35,350 nt of DNA from Gemmatimonadota bacterium (GCA_030430625.1 JAUIKL010000018.1:1-35350), one strand, 5' to 3'; counted from the stretch's first letter, positions 22,513 through 30,691 are shown. The notes: generated from the sequence alone by a model not told the origin. A program made the numbers and translations.

Positions 22513-23244
22513 ATGACCGATACGGGGATGCAACGGGTAGCCGTCGTGACCGGCGCCGCCGTCCGAGTCGGCAGGGCCATCGCGCTGGCCCTGGCCGAGG
22601 ACGGATTCGACATCGTCGGCGCGTACGGACGATCAGAGAAGGAGGCCCGCAGCTTACGCGTAGACATAGAGACGTTCGGCCGCACATGCGTCCTGGTTCA
22701 GGCCGACCTGAGGACCCCTGAAGGTGCGGAGCAGGTAGCCGCCGCGGCCCTCGACTTCAGCACCGCCGTCGACGTCCTGGTCAACTCGGCGGCTTCCTTC
22801 CGGACCGGCCGCCTCGAGGACGTCGACACAGCCGAGTGGGACGCCGCGATGGCGCTCAATGCCCGCGCCCCCCACCTCCTCACCCGCGCCCTCCTCCCCG
22901 GACTGCGTCCGGCCCGGGGGTGTGTGGTGAACATCACGGATCTCGGTGCGTTCGAGGCATGGACCGAACGCCCCCACCACGCGGTTTCGAAGGCCGCGCT
23001 CGCGCACCTGACGAGAGTCCAGGCGAAGTCGTACGCGCCGGACGTCCGGGTCAACGCGATCGCGCCCGGAGCGGTGCTGGCCCCCGACGACTGGACCGAT
23101 GAGATGTGGGAGCGCGTCGTCGAGAAGGCCCCACTGAAGCGCGGGGGCTCACCCGCCGACGTCGTACGCGCCGTGCGCTACCTCGTCGAGGCGGACTACG
23201 TCACCGGACAGGTTCTCGTTGTCGACGGTGGGCGACTTCTCTGA
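22513..23244 (+). CDS. pteridine-reductase-like SDR with Tyr-to-His at the active site
   Basis: A 243-residue SDR. The cofactor motif reads TGAAVRVG (residues 13-20), the 'TGxxxRxG' form typical of pteridine reductases (PTR1/FolM) rather than 'TGxxxGIG'. The usual catalytic Ser is replaced by Asp143 (NITDLGAFE), again as in PTR1. The catalytic Tyr position is His156 (ERPHHAVSKAAL) with Lys160 intact; the 13-residue Asp-to-Tyr spacing of PTR1 is kept. RVNAIAPGAVLAP and TGQVLVVDGGRLL complete the fold. ATG 22513 has AGGAG upstream. A role in reducing dihydropterins would complement the pterin operon at 12.3-14.0 kb, which is inference. Confidence 0.82.
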   Translation: MTDTGMQRVAVVTGAAVRVGRAIALALAEDGFDIVGAYGRSEKEARSLRVDIETFGRTCVLVQADLRTPEGAEQVAAAALDFSTAVDVLVNSAASFRTGRLEDVDTAEWDAAMALNARAPHLLTRALLPGLRPARGCVVNITDLGAFEAWTERPHHAVSKAALAHLTRVQAKSYAPDVRVNAIAPGAVLAPDDWTDEMWERVVEKAPLKRGGSPADVVRAVRYLVEADYVTGQVLVVDGGRLL

Positions 23245-23252
23245 ACGAAGAA

Positions 23253-23285
23253 CGCCCCCGCACTCGGTATCGGAGTGCGGGGGCG
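23253..23285. terminator. 13-bp perfect terminator hairpin between convergent genes
   Basis: CGCCCCCGCACTC (23253-23265) pairs perfectly with GAGTGCGGGGGCG (23273-23285) around a 7-nt loop. It begins 8 bp after the SDR stop (+) and lies 55 bp past the stop of PD40 paralog B (-). On the minus strand it is followed by TTCTTCGTTC, so it probably serves both directions. Confidence 0.75.
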
Positions 23286-23340
23286 AGCCTCTGTCGGAAC
23301 AGCTACGGCCTCGAAAGGCGGCTACCGCCCCGAGGAACCG

Positions 23341-24501
23341 CTACCGCCAACCCTGGATCGGCCCGGCCAGATCGTCGTCGTCGTTGTCGGTGATCTGGGT
23401 CGCACCCACCCCTGCCGCGGTCATGATGTACACCTCCCGATCGGGCCCGTCACGGTCCGACGTGAAGGCGATCAGGTCTCCGTTCGGTGACCAGTTGGGG
23501 AGCTGATCGTCAGCCGGGTCGTTGGTCAGATTCACAAGGTTGGTCCCGTCGGGATCCATGGAGTAGATCTCGGCGTTCCCGTCGCGCTCCGTCTGGAAGA
23601 TGATCGTCGTCCCGTCCGGGGACCACGCAGGCGCGAAGTCGTAGCTCGGATCGTCGGTCAGATTCGTCTGACCCGTTCCGTCGGCGTTCATGACCCAGAT
23701 GTCGGAATTCCCATCGAGGTCGCTGACGAACGCGATCCGCGTTCCGTCAGGAGACCAGGTGGCCAGCTGATTCGACGCACCGTTGTCGGTCAGGTTGGTC
23801 AGGTTGCTTCCATCCGGGTCCATCAGCCAGAGATCCTGCGTCCCTTCTCGCTCGCTGGAGAAGGTGATCCGCGTTCCGTCCGGGGACCACGTCGGCAGGG
23901 CGTCCAGGCCGGGGAAGCTGGTCAGGTTGGTCGCCCCCGATCCGTCGATGTTCGCGATGAAGACATCGTAGTTTCCCGTGCGCTCGCTCGAAAAAACGAA
24001 ACGCGTCCCGTCCGGAGAGATCGCTCCCCCGACTTCGGCAGCCGGGTTGTTGGTCACGTTGACCGGGTTCGATCCGTCTTCGTTCGTGAGGTAGATCTCC
24101 GAGTTCCCGGACCGGTCGGACGAGATCAACATCTGGCCCTGGGCCACCTGCAGACACGACACCTCGAACTCGGTCGTCGTCGTGCCACCGTCCGTGACGG
24201 TGACCGTGCGCGGATTGTCTCCCGCAACCGTGCAGTTCGGCGCAACGTCGGTGAGCTCCACGGACCGCGTGCCGGTCTCGATGTCGGAGAAGGTGATCGC
24301 GCTGTTGGCTCCCACGGCCAGAGCCGTGCCGCCGTCGACGGACGCCATGAACGAGTCGTCGAGAGAGCTCCCCGTGGTCGTGGTGTTCACCTCGATGCTC
24401 CCCGTCGTCGGGTCGGGGGTCATCGGGGTATCATCCCCACAGGCGGTCAGTCCGAGAAGAACGGCGGCCGCCCCGAGAGTGGCAGTGCGATTCAGTTTCA
24501 T
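23341..24501 (-). CDS. PD40/TolB-like beta-propeller lipoprotein (paralog B)
   Basis: A 386-residue lipoprotein and a close paralog of the protein at 20461-21624. The lipobox is LTAC (GAAAVLLGLTACGDD). The small N-terminal domain (GSIEVNTTTTGSSLDDSF, ELTDVAPNCTVAGDNPRTV) keeps the same two cysteines. Six propeller blades follow, with the repeated 'SxxDGNSDIWVMNADGTG', 'NLTDD', 'WSPDGT' pattern. It ends GPIQGWR against GPPQGWR in paralog A. ATG 24501 is chosen because it aligns with paralog A's start; an upstream in-frame start would add 17 residues before the signal peptide. Function unknown; an envelope binding role is likely. Confidence 0.88.
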   Translation of the reverse strand: MKLNRTATLGAAAVLLGLTACGDDTPMTPDPTTGSIEVNTTTTGSSLDDSFMASVDGGTALAVGANSAITFSDIETGTRSVELTDVAPNCTVAGDNPRTVTVTDGGTTTTEFEVSCLQVAQGQMLISSDRSGNSEIYLTNEDGSNPVNVTNNPAAEVGGAISPDGTRFVFSSERTGNYDVFIANIDGSGATNLTSFPGLDALPTWSPDGTRITFSSEREGTQDLWLMDPDGSNLTNLTDNGASNQLATWSPDGTRIAFVSDLDGNSDIWVMNADGTGQTNLTDDPSYDFAPAWSPDGTTIIFQTERDGNAEIYSMDPDGTNLVNLTNDPADDQLPNWSPNGDLIAFTSDRDGPDREVYIMTAAGVGATQITDNDDDDLAGPIQGWR

Positions 24502-24615
24502 AGGTGTTGTATCCTGGGACAGGTGGTAGGTACCCAGCCGAAGACGCCGCAAGAGTTGTTCCTTGCAACGTGAACGACTGACGGCTCGTCGACTTCCCGC
24601 CGGCCGGGCCGCCGG

Positions 24616-25629
24616 TCAGTCCCCCGCCACGGCCTCCGCCGCCGGCGCGTGGGCCTCGAGCCCACCGTGCGCCAACCACCGCTCCGCCTCCAGGGCCGCC
24701 ATGCACCCTGTCCCGGCGGCCGTCACAGCCTGCCGGTAGTAGTCGTCCATGACATCCCCGGCCGCGAAGATCCCCGGTACCGACGTCTCCGTGCGCCATG
24801 CCACGGGCGTTTTCACGTAGCCGTTGTCCTTGAGGTCGACGACCCCCTGGAGGAAGCCCGTGTTCGGCGAGTGCCCGATGGCCACGAACATGCCGCCGAC
24901 GGCCAGCTCACGCTCGTCTCCCGTCACCGTGTCCTTCAGCTTCAGCCCGGTGATCACGTCCTCCCCGAGGACGTCGGTCACGACGGTGTTCCAGGCGAAG
25001 GTGATCTTCTCGTGCTCGAGCGCCCGGTCGGCCATGATCTTCGACGCGCGCAGCTCGTCGCGCCGGTGAACGATGACGACTTCCCTGGCGAACTTCGTGA
25101 GGTAGAGGGCGTCTTCCATCGCGGTGTCCCCACCCCCGATGACGGCCAGCACCTGATCGCGGAAGTGGGGCAGCGCGCCATCGCACACGGCGCACGCACT
25201 CACTCCCCCTCCCGACTGCGCGAGTCGCTCTTCGTTGTCGAGACCGAGCCAGTTCGCGTTGGCGCCCGTGGCCACGATGATCGAGTCCGCCAGGATCTCG
25301 CTGTCGTACTGGGTGACGATCCGGTACGGGTGTTGGCTGGTATCGATGGTCACGACGTCCTCGGTGAGGACCCGGGTGCCGAAGCGGAGCGCCTGGTCCT
25401 TCATCTCCATCATGAGGGCCTGTCCGTCGACGCCTTCCTTGAAGCCCGGGTAGTTCTCGACCTCGGTCGTGAACATGAGCTGCCCGCCCGGGATCATCGT
25501 GCGGCTGATGCCACCCTCGATCACGAACGGCTCGAGTTCGGCGCGCGCAGCGTAGATGGCCGCCGTCCAACCCGCGGGCCCGGACCCGATGATCACCACA
25601 CGCTCGTGTTGGATCTCGCTCTCCGACAT
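24616..25629 (-). CDS. trxB: thioredoxin reductase
   Basis: A 337-residue FAD/NADPH flavoenzyme. FAD motif IIGSGPAGWTAAIYAAR; redox-active pair Cys146-Cys149 in SACAVCDGALPHF (the family usually has CATCDG); NADPH motif VIGGGDTAMEDALYL; C-terminal FAD motif VPGIFAAGDVMDDYYRQAV. It recycles thioredoxin in the cytosol. ATG 25629 is preferred because GGAGAGGG lies 5-6 nt upstream; two earlier in-frame ATGs (25653, 25692) would add non-family residues. It follows the FNR gene by 118 bp on the same strand. The C-terminal tail (HAPAAEAVAGD) is a short extension. Confidence 0.94.
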   Translation of the reverse strand: MSESEIQHERVVIIGSGPAGWTAAIYAARAELEPFVIEGGISRTMIPGGQLMFTTEVENYPGFKEGVDGQALMMEMKDQALRFGTRVLTEDVVTIDTSQHPYRIVTQYDSEILADSIIVATGANANWLGLDNEERLAQSGGGVSACAVCDGALPHFRDQVLAVIGGGDTAMEDALYLTKFAREVVIVHRRDELRASKIMADRALEHEKITFAWNTVVTDVLGEDVITGLKLKDTVTGDERELAVGGMFVAIGHSPNTGFLQGVVDLKDNGYVKTPVAWRTETSVPGIFAAGDVMDDYYRQAVTAAGTGCMAALEAERWLAHGGLEAHAPAAEAVAGD

Positions 25630-25684
25630 TCTCACCCTCTCCGTCGTTGTCATGACCTCGACGACGCCTTCGCCGTCAGTGAGA

Positions 25685-25700
25685 GAACCCACGAGGGTTC
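25685..25700 (-). terminator. short hairpin after the FNR gene
   Basis: GAACCC (25685-25690) pairs with GGGTTC (25695-25700) around ACGA. On the minus strand it is followed by a pyrimidine stretch, TCTCTC. It lies 47 bp past the FNR stop and upstream of trxB. A weak terminator or leader hairpin. Confidence 0.35.
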
Positions 25701-25747
25701 CCTACGGTTCGGACCCGACCCCACAACGCTCGGTCGCGGGCCGAGAA

Positions 25748-26758
25748 CTACTCCTTGAACGCCTTCGAACTCGTCGAGTGGCCGGGGTTCACCCTGGCCG
25801 TCGGATCGACGTGGTGCACGGCGTTGTTCACAGCGACCGCGGCCTCCGAGAAGCCCGTCGCAATGAGATCGAGCTTGCCCGGGTACTGCACGATGTCACC
25901 GGCCCCGAAGACACCCGGGATCGAGGTGGCCATGAGCGGGTCCACCATGATCCGGTTCTTCTCGACCTCGAGGCCCCACGTCTTGATCGGCCCGAGGTCG
26001 GGCTTGAAGCCAAGGCACGACAGGACCGTGTCACACTCCAGAGTCACGTCCTCGTCCGAACGGTTGTCGAAGATCGTCACGGTACGAACCCGGTCGTCAC
26101 CTTCGATCCGACGAACCTCGTGGAAGGTGCGAAGGTCGACCTGACCGGCCTCCACGGAGTCCATCACCTGGGTCACCGAAGCCTCGTGCGCACGCCAACC
26201 ATCGCGCCGGTGGACCAGCGCGACCGAATGGGCCACGTCCTTCAGCATGAGCACGAAATCCATCGCGGTGTCACCACCACCGACTACGACGAGCCGCTGA
26301 TCCCGGAACGCCTCTGGATCCTTCACTGCGTACTCGACGCCGCGGTGCATGAAGTCGTCGTATCCGTCGCACTTCAGCGGCATCGGCTCGAGCGCGCCCT
26401 TGCCGCCGGCAATCACCACGGACCGCGAGCGATAATCCCCGTGCGCGCAGTGTAGAACGAACTCGTCTCCGTCACGGGTGAGATCCCGCACCTGTTCGTC
26501 GAGCCGCACCTCGGGGGGCGGGTCGAACTGCATGGCCTGCTCGACGAGGCTCTTCACCAGGTCCTTGGCCAGCACTTTGGGGAAGCCGCCGACGTCGAAG
26601 ATGTACTTCTCCGGGTAGAGCGCGGTGAGCTGACCGCCCAGCTCCGGCAGGGAGTCGACGATCCGGCAGGAGGAGCCGCGCATACCGGCATAGAAAGCGG
26701 CGAACAGCCCGGTCGGGCCGCCGCCGATGATCGTGATGTCCAAGATGTCGTCTGCCAT
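25748..26758 (-). CDS. thioredoxin-reductase-like ferredoxin--NADP+ reductase
   Basis: A 336-residue flavoprotein with the thioredoxin-reductase fold but no CxxC motif, the hallmark of the YumC/FNR2 type. FAD motif ITIIGGGPTGLFAAFYAG; ELGGQLTALYPEKYIFDVGG; NADP motif VVVGGGDTAMDFVLML; final FAD motif IPGVFGAGDIVQYPGKLDL. It transfers electrons between NADPH and ferredoxin or flavodoxin. Length and the aromatic-rich C-terminal tail fit the family. ATG 26758 starts right at the first beta strand. It may be co-transcribed with trxB downstream, although a small hairpin separates them. Confidence 0.92.
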   Translation of the reverse strand: MADDILDITIIGGGPTGLFAAFYAGMRGSSCRIVDSLPELGGQLTALYPEKYIFDVGGFPKVLAKDLVKSLVEQAMQFDPPPEVRLDEQVRDLTRDGDEFVLHCAHGDYRSRSVVIAGGKGALEPMPLKCDGYDDFMHRGVEYAVKDPEAFRDQRLVVVGGGDTAMDFVLMLKDVAHSVALVHRRDGWRAHEASVTQVMDSVEAGQVDLRTFHEVRRIEGDDRVRTVTIFDNRSDEDVTLECDTVLSCLGFKPDLGPIKTWGLEVEKNRIMVDPLMATSIPGVFGAGDIVQYPGKLDLIATGFSEAAVAVNNAVHHVDPTARVNPGHSTSSKAFKE

Positions 26759-26820
26759 CGCCCACTTCGATATTCACGCGGGCCGGTCGGCGGGTGCCGG
26801 ACCCCGGATGGTTCACAGGT

Positions 26821-26845
26821 GCGTCCGCCTCGGTCGAGGCGACGC
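26821..26845. other. GC-rich hairpin in the AI-2E/FNR intergenic gap
   Basis: GCGTC (26821-26825), a bulged C, and GCCTCG (26827-26832) pair with CGAGGC (26835-26840) and GACGC (26841-26845): 11 bp with one bulge. It lies between the stop of the AI-2E family gene and the start of the FNR gene, both on the minus strand. Possible terminator, but without a T tract. Confidence 0.4.
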
Positions 26846-26915
26846 GGGGAGGGTGAAGTCTAACCCGTCCCCCGCTCCGAGTCCTCCCCTCGGGGTCCCG
26901 GGTCCGGAGCCCGAC

Positions 26916-28178
26916 CTACGGCGCGAGCTTCGAGTCCGTACCCTGGTAGAAGCTGGACGCCAGATACCGCTCGTGCCCGTACCCGATCAGCAGCTTGATG
27001 ATGGCGGCCACAGGGACCGCGACCAGCAGGCCGAGGACACCGAAGTAGTACCCGCCCAGCGTCATGGCCAGGACGACCCAGACCGGGTGGATGCCGACGG
27101 AATCTCCGACGACTTTGGGCGAAATGAGCGAGCCGTCGATGATCTGCACCCCGACGAAGACCGCCACCACCTTGAGGAGCGAGGGCGCGACACTCCCGCT
27201 CACCAGCGCAATGAAGACGGCCGGGATCAAGGTGATCACGCCCCCGAGGTAGGGGACGACCGAAAACACGCCCGCTACGAGACCCAGCGTCGCCGCGTAA
27301 GGGAAGCTGAGCAGCGCATACCCCAACCCGGTCAGGATCCCGATGATCAACGCCACAGTCAGCTGGCCCCGCATGTAGCTCGACACGAGCTGGTCGCACT
27401 CCTTGGCGAACGTCGTTACCTGCTCCTGGCGCTTCACCGGAACGAGGTGGCCGATCCGCACCATGAGTTCGTCCCAGTCCCGGATCAGATAGTAGGTGAG
27501 CACGGGCGTGAGGATGACGTAGCTGAGGACCGTCGTCACCGAACTCAGACCTCGACCGAGCCCCAGGGCGGTGTTCCACAGCCACTGGCCGAAGGCGTCC
27601 TGTCGCTCCTGCACGAACGCCACGATGGCATCCGTGTCGATCGCCTGGACCTGCTCGACGAACTGGGCCCCGTCGAAATAGGGTACGTCGATACGGGCCA
27701 CCCACGACTGTCCGTCTTCGAGCCACTGGATCACGCGCTCGATGAAGACCGGGAAGCCCTGGACGATCTCTCCGAGCTGCGCCACCGCCGAGGGCACGAA
27801 GAAGAGGACCATCAGCGCCAGCGCGATCACGGTCGGCACCGTCAGAAGCAGGACCGCGACGCCGCGCGGGACACGGCGCTCCTCGAGCCGATCGACGAGG
27901 GGGTCGAGGACGTACGCCAGCACGATCGCCAGCACGAACGGAGCCAGCACCGAGCCGGCTGTCGACAGGATCCAGATCAGGGTCAGGATCGCGGCGGTCG
28001 TCAGGACGGCGCCGTACCCCTCCCGGCCCCGGAAGGGCAACAGGACGGCCCAGAGGAGAAGGAAGAGGAGGGCCGGGTTGAGAATCGGCAGGGTCTCGAA
28101 GAGAAAGAAGCCCATGACGACCAGCACACCGGACGCCTGAACGACGCGCCACACCGTGATCCGGTTCTGCTCCGACAT
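26916..28178 (-). CDS. AI-2E transporter (PerM/TqsA) family membrane protein
   Basis: A 420-residue polytopic protein of the AI-2E exporter family, which also includes PerM and sodium/proton antiporters, so the substrate cannot be assigned. Two N-terminal hydrophobic segments (VVQASGVLVVMGFFLFETL and LLFLLLWAVLLPF) are followed by AGSVLAPFVLAIVLAYVLDP. A long cytoplasmic or periplasmic central loop comes next. The conserved C-terminal block includes TPVLTYYLIRDWDEL, FSVVPYLGGVITLIPAV, DGSLISPKVVGDSVGIHP and LLGLLVAVP-type spans. ATG 28178 (GGGGGACACG upstream) lies 23 bp after the NUDIX stop. A TTG at 28205 overlapping that stop is less likely. Confidence 0.9.
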   Translation of the reverse strand: MSEQNRITVWRVVQASGVLVVMGFFLFETLPILNPALLFLLLWAVLLPFRGREGYGAVLTTAAILTLIWILSTAGSVLAPFVLAIVLAYVLDPLVDRLEERRVPRGVAVLLLTVPTVIALALMVLFFVPSAVAQLGEIVQGFPVFIERVIQWLEDGQSWVARIDVPYFDGAQFVEQVQAIDTDAIVAFVQERQDAFGQWLWNTALGLGRGLSSVTTVLSYVILTPVLTYYLIRDWDELMVRIGHLVPVKRQEQVTTFAKECDQLVSSYMRGQLTVALIIGILTGLGYALLSFPYAATLGLVAGVFSVVPYLGGVITLIPAVFIALVSGSVAPSLLKVVAVFVGVQIIDGSLISPKVVGDSVGIHPVWVVLAMTLGGYYFGVLGLLVAVPVAAIIKLLIGYGHERYLASSFYQGTDSKLAP

Positions 28179-28201
28179 CGTGTCCCCCGCTGGGCGTCGG
28201 C

Positions 28202-28690
28202 TCAATCCGCCGCCTGGTTCGAATCGTCCTCTTCTGCGATCGACTGAGCCACCCGGACCACCTCACTCGCGTTCTCGTACGAAATCCGCTCGTGGGCCCG
28301 GTGGAGCGGGACCCACTCACACGCGGTGATCCCTTCGGCGAACTCGGGCGTGGGCTCGCCGGCTTCGGAGTACATGAGGAAGAAGGTCGTGTACTTGTGA
28401 ATCCGCCGACCGCTCGAGCGAAAGGTCCAGTCGATCGTCACCAACTCTTCGCCGAGGCGAAGGTCCTTCAGCCCCGTCTCTTCCGCAACTTCGCGAAGTG
28501 CGGTCTCTCCGGCCGTCTCGTCGGCCTCCGCATGCCCCTTCGGCAATCCCCACTTCCGATACGGATCCCGGATGACGAGCACACACCACGTACCCTCGAC
28601 GACCCGAAGCACCACACCCCCGGCCGAGGTCTCCACGATCGTCTCCGCCCTCGGCGTTCCGAGGCCGCGCGCCGGGCGGGGGCGGCTCAT
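28202..28690 (-). CDS. NUDIX hydrolase
   Basis: A 162-residue protein with a complete Nudix box at residues 52-74 (GHAEADETAGETAL followed by REVAEETGL), which binds the metal and the pyrophosphate. The preceding YRKWGLPKG is also typical. The family cleaves nucleoside diphosphates linked to another group; the 'KWGLPKGH' type is often active on dinucleoside polyphosphates or oxidised nucleotides. No substrate is shown. ATG 28690 has AGAGGAG 8 nt upstream. The AI-2E family gene follows 23 bp downstream, so they are probably one transcript. Confidence 0.92.
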   Translation of the reverse strand: MSRPRPARGLGTPRAETIVETSAGGVVLRVVEGTWCVLVIRDPYRKWGLPKGHAEADETAGETALREVAEETGLKDLRLGEELVTIDWTFRSSGRRIHKYTTFFLMYSEAGEPTPEFAEGITACEWVPLHRAHERISYENASEVVRVAQSIAEEDDSNQAAD

Positions 28691-28805
28691 CGCGCCCGCT
28701 CCTCTGGGAGCGGCGTGCGGAGCCGGGAAGCGGAGAGGGGGGCGGGCCGGGGCATCCGACAATCTAACCGGAACCCGAAGGGGATCGGCTGCCGGGGCGG
28801 AAGGC

Positions 28806-28824
28806 GGCCACTCGGCCGGTGGCC
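28806..28824 (-). terminator. hairpin directly after the 28825-29175 gene
   Basis: GGCCAC (28806-28811) pairs with GTGGCC (28819-28824), abutting the stop codon of the minus-strand gene. The tail on the minus strand is CTTCCGCC, without a real T tract. Confidence 0.4.
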
Positions 28825-29175
28825 TCAGTCGATCGGGTCCAGACTCTCCACCGTGAACTCGAGCTCCTCCGCACGGCCGTTGGCCCCGGGGACCTCGTAC
28901 GCCACGCGCACCCGCGTCACAGAGGCCGTGGGGTCGGCCAGGGCGATCTCGAAGTCGACGGATCCGTCCGCGGAGACGACCCTCGTCCGCACGCGTGGAC
29001 CGGGTGACGCCTCGGGCTCCCGCGCCGGGTTCCGAAAGAGGGTCTTGGTCGACTGCCGTCCGCTTTCGAGCTGTCTCGTGACCTTCACCCGCTTGAGCCA
29101 ATCGGGCTGATAGCTGACCTGATACTCGATGCCACCCTGGTCAGCGCCCGTTCCGTCTCGGTTGTGTCGAGCCAA
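28825..29175 (-). CDS. small hypothetical protein
   Basis: A ~116-residue soluble protein that I do not recognise. It has charged, beta-rich segments: GIEYQVSYQPDWLKRVKVTR, RTRVVSADGSVDFEIALADP, SVTRVRVAYEVPG and a C-terminal EELEFTVESLDPID. TTG at 29175 is preferred: AAGGA lies about 9 nt upstream, and a consensus TTGACA (-35) on the minus strand at 29274-29279 falls between this start and the only in-frame ATG (29301, which would give 158 residues). The -10 is weak. There is no signal peptide with the TTG start. Start codon and function are both uncertain. Confidence 0.5.
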   Translation of the reverse strand: MARHNRDGTGADQGGIEYQVSYQPDWLKRVKVTRQLESGRQSTKTLFRNPAREPEASPGPRVRTRVVSADGSVDFEIALADPTASVTRVRVAYEVPGANGRAEELEFTVESLDPID

Positions 29176-29343
29176 CGCGGTCGTTCCTTGTGAGGAGACG
29201 TCGCCGCCCCGGCACGGCACTCCGAGAATTGCAAACTCCGGGCGAGAAAACGTTGCGGCTACGCGCCGGGAATTGTCAACGATTACGTGCAAGCGGTACA
29301 CAGGAACACGGCTCTGTGCCTGACAGACAGCGCTCGATCGATG

Positions 29344-29359
29344 TTCGACTTTTGTCGAA
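29344..29359 (-). terminator. perfect hairpin adjoining the M50 protease stop
   Basis: TTCGAC (29344-29349) pairs with GTCGAA (29354-29359) around TTTT, immediately beyond the TAA of the M50 gene at 29360-29362. On the minus strand the loop is AAAA and no T tract follows, so termination strength is doubtful. Confidence 0.4.
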
Positions 29360-30520
29360 TTAGAGTCGAATCGGCACCGGCACGAAACACGACAAAAAGA
29401 TCGCGATTAGAGCCCAGGCGAGGCCGTTCCGAACGCGGTCCAATTCGGGCTCCGGCTGAAGGAGTGGCGGATGCCCGACGCCTCCCCGGTGGATGACGAG
29501 GACCAGGACTGCCCACACCCACCACCCCTTCCACGCGAAGCCCAGAAGGAGGAGGGCGCCGAGGAAGAGGCGGGCCAGCCGTTCCTGCCCATGGCCCCGT
29601 TGGGCGTACAGGATGTGCCCGCCGTCGAGCTGGCCCAGCGGAAGGAGATTCAGCGCGGTCACGAACAAGCCCAGCCACCCGACGAGCGCGAGGGGGTGCA
29701 GAAGGATCGGGTCGGAACCGAACGCATCGACACCGGCCGCTGCGGCCAGCGCCGACGTACCCAGCCCACTGCCCAACCAGACTGGCTGGTCGAAGAAGAG
29801 AACGAGAAAGGGGGTCGCCGCCGACGCGCTCCCCGGTATCACACGCGACTGGGTGAGGCCGTAGACGAAGAGGGGGACCGACGCCACGAACGACGCGAGT
29901 GGACCGCTGGCCCCGATGTCGAAGAGGACACGCCTCTTGACCGAGGGCCCCCGGAGCCGGAGGAAGGCCCCCATCGTGCCGATGACCGAATAGTAGGGCG
30001 GAAAAGGGATGAAGTAGGGAAGCGATGCGCGCACCCCGTGCCACCGTGCGGCCAGGTAGTGTCCGAACTCGTGCAGGAGCAGAACGACGAGAAAGGGAAT
30101 CGCGAAGGGCAGGCCCCGCTCGAGCGCCGCGAAGTCGATGCTCGTCGGGTAGGGGAGACGGAGCGAACCCCACTCGAAGAAGGCGGTGGCAAAGGGGTCG
30201 ACGCCCTGGAGCATCGCACCGGACCCGAGGGTGGTCACGAGGGTCGCGAGAAAGAGGAGGGCCGGAAGCCACGGGATCGACCTCGGCTCGTCCTTCGGCT
30301 GGTAGACGAGGAGGACCTCGACGCGGCCGTCCACGTCGTTGAGGTAGGCGCGTCCGGGCCAGGCATCGAGCTGCTCCACGACCTCCGGGTGTTCCGGCGT
30401 GAGATCGGGCCGGAGTGTACCCTCCATGACCGTATCGTGCGCGAGGGCGGTCAGGCGATGCTCGTCGAGCAGGGGCAGCCATACGGTGGGATCAGCCTTG
30501 ACCCCCATTTCAGCCGCCAT
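29360..30520 (-). CDS. M50 family (site-2-protease-like) membrane metalloprotease
   Basis: A ~386-residue polytopic intramembrane zinc protease. The zinc motif HEFGH is at residues 150-154 (VVLLLHEFGHYLAARWHGV), and the second motif LDGGH at about 298-302 (ALNLLPLGQLDGGH) supplies the third ligand. At least six hydrophobic segments surround them. The ~85-residue N-terminal soluble part (ending in VEVLLVYQPKDEP) and the PYFIPFPPYYS loop match the plant EGY1/cyanobacterial-type S2P homologs. ATG 30520 is preferred (GAGG 8 nt upstream); ATG 30550 or 30508 cannot be excluded. It is divergent from rho. The last residues PVPIRL run into a hairpin. Confidence 0.88.
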   Translation of the reverse strand: MAAEMGVKADPTVWLPLLDEHRLTALAHDTVMEGTLRPDLTPEHPEVVEQLDAWPGRAYLNDVDGRVEVLLVYQPKDEPRSIPWLPALLFLATLVTTLGSGAMLQGVDPFATAFFEWGSLRLPYPTSIDFAALERGLPFAIPFLVVLLLHEFGHYLAARWHGVRASLPYFIPFPPYYSVIGTMGAFLRLRGPSVKRRVLFDIGASGPLASFVASVPLFVYGLTQSRVIPGSASAATPFLVLFFDQPVWLGSGLGTSALAAAAGVDAFGSDPILLHPLALVGWLGLFVTALNLLPLGQLDGGHILYAQRGHGQERLARLFLGALLLLGFAWKGWWVWAVLVLVIHRGGVGHPPLLQPEPELDRVRNGLAWALIAIFLSCFVPVPIRL

Positions 30521-30586
30521 TATGATCGCCTCGAACGCTAGGATCACCATCCAGCGACATCGCTTTCAGGCCCCTCCGAAGTCTCG

Positions 30587-30679
30587 GATCGCGGCCGCGC
30601 GAACACACCAAACGCCGCGATCTCCGGGTCGCACCCCCCTCGCTGGCACGAATCCAGTGGCTCGGTCGAGCCCCGTGCC
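30587..30679 (+). promoter_or_regulatory. structured leader of rho
   Basis: Two structures precede rho. GATCGCGGC (30587-30595) is a perfect inverted copy of GCCGCGATC (30614-30622). Closer to the gene, GGCACG (30645-30650) pairs with CGTGCC (30674-30679) around a second perfect stem, GGCTCG-GT-CGAGCC (30659-30672). The last arm directly abuts the GGGAG ribosome site. Rho is known to control its own expression through its leader in other bacteria, so a regulatory role is plausible. Confidence 0.45.
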
Positions 30680-30691
30680 GGGAGCCCTTCG

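Noticed and set aside
20461-24501. A composite transposon bounded by the two PD40 genes
   Set aside because: The flanking repeats are protein-coding paralogs without transposase, terminal inverted repeats or target-site duplications.
28210-28230. A tRNA-like GGTTCGAATC motif
   Set aside because: It lies inside the 3-prime end of the NUDIX gene and has no cloverleaf partner arms. No tRNA was found in the window.
29274-29301. ATG 29301 as the start of the small hypothetical protein
   Set aside because: A consensus -35 box lies within the would-be coding part, and a ribosome site precedes TTG 29175, so the shorter form is preferred, with low certainty.
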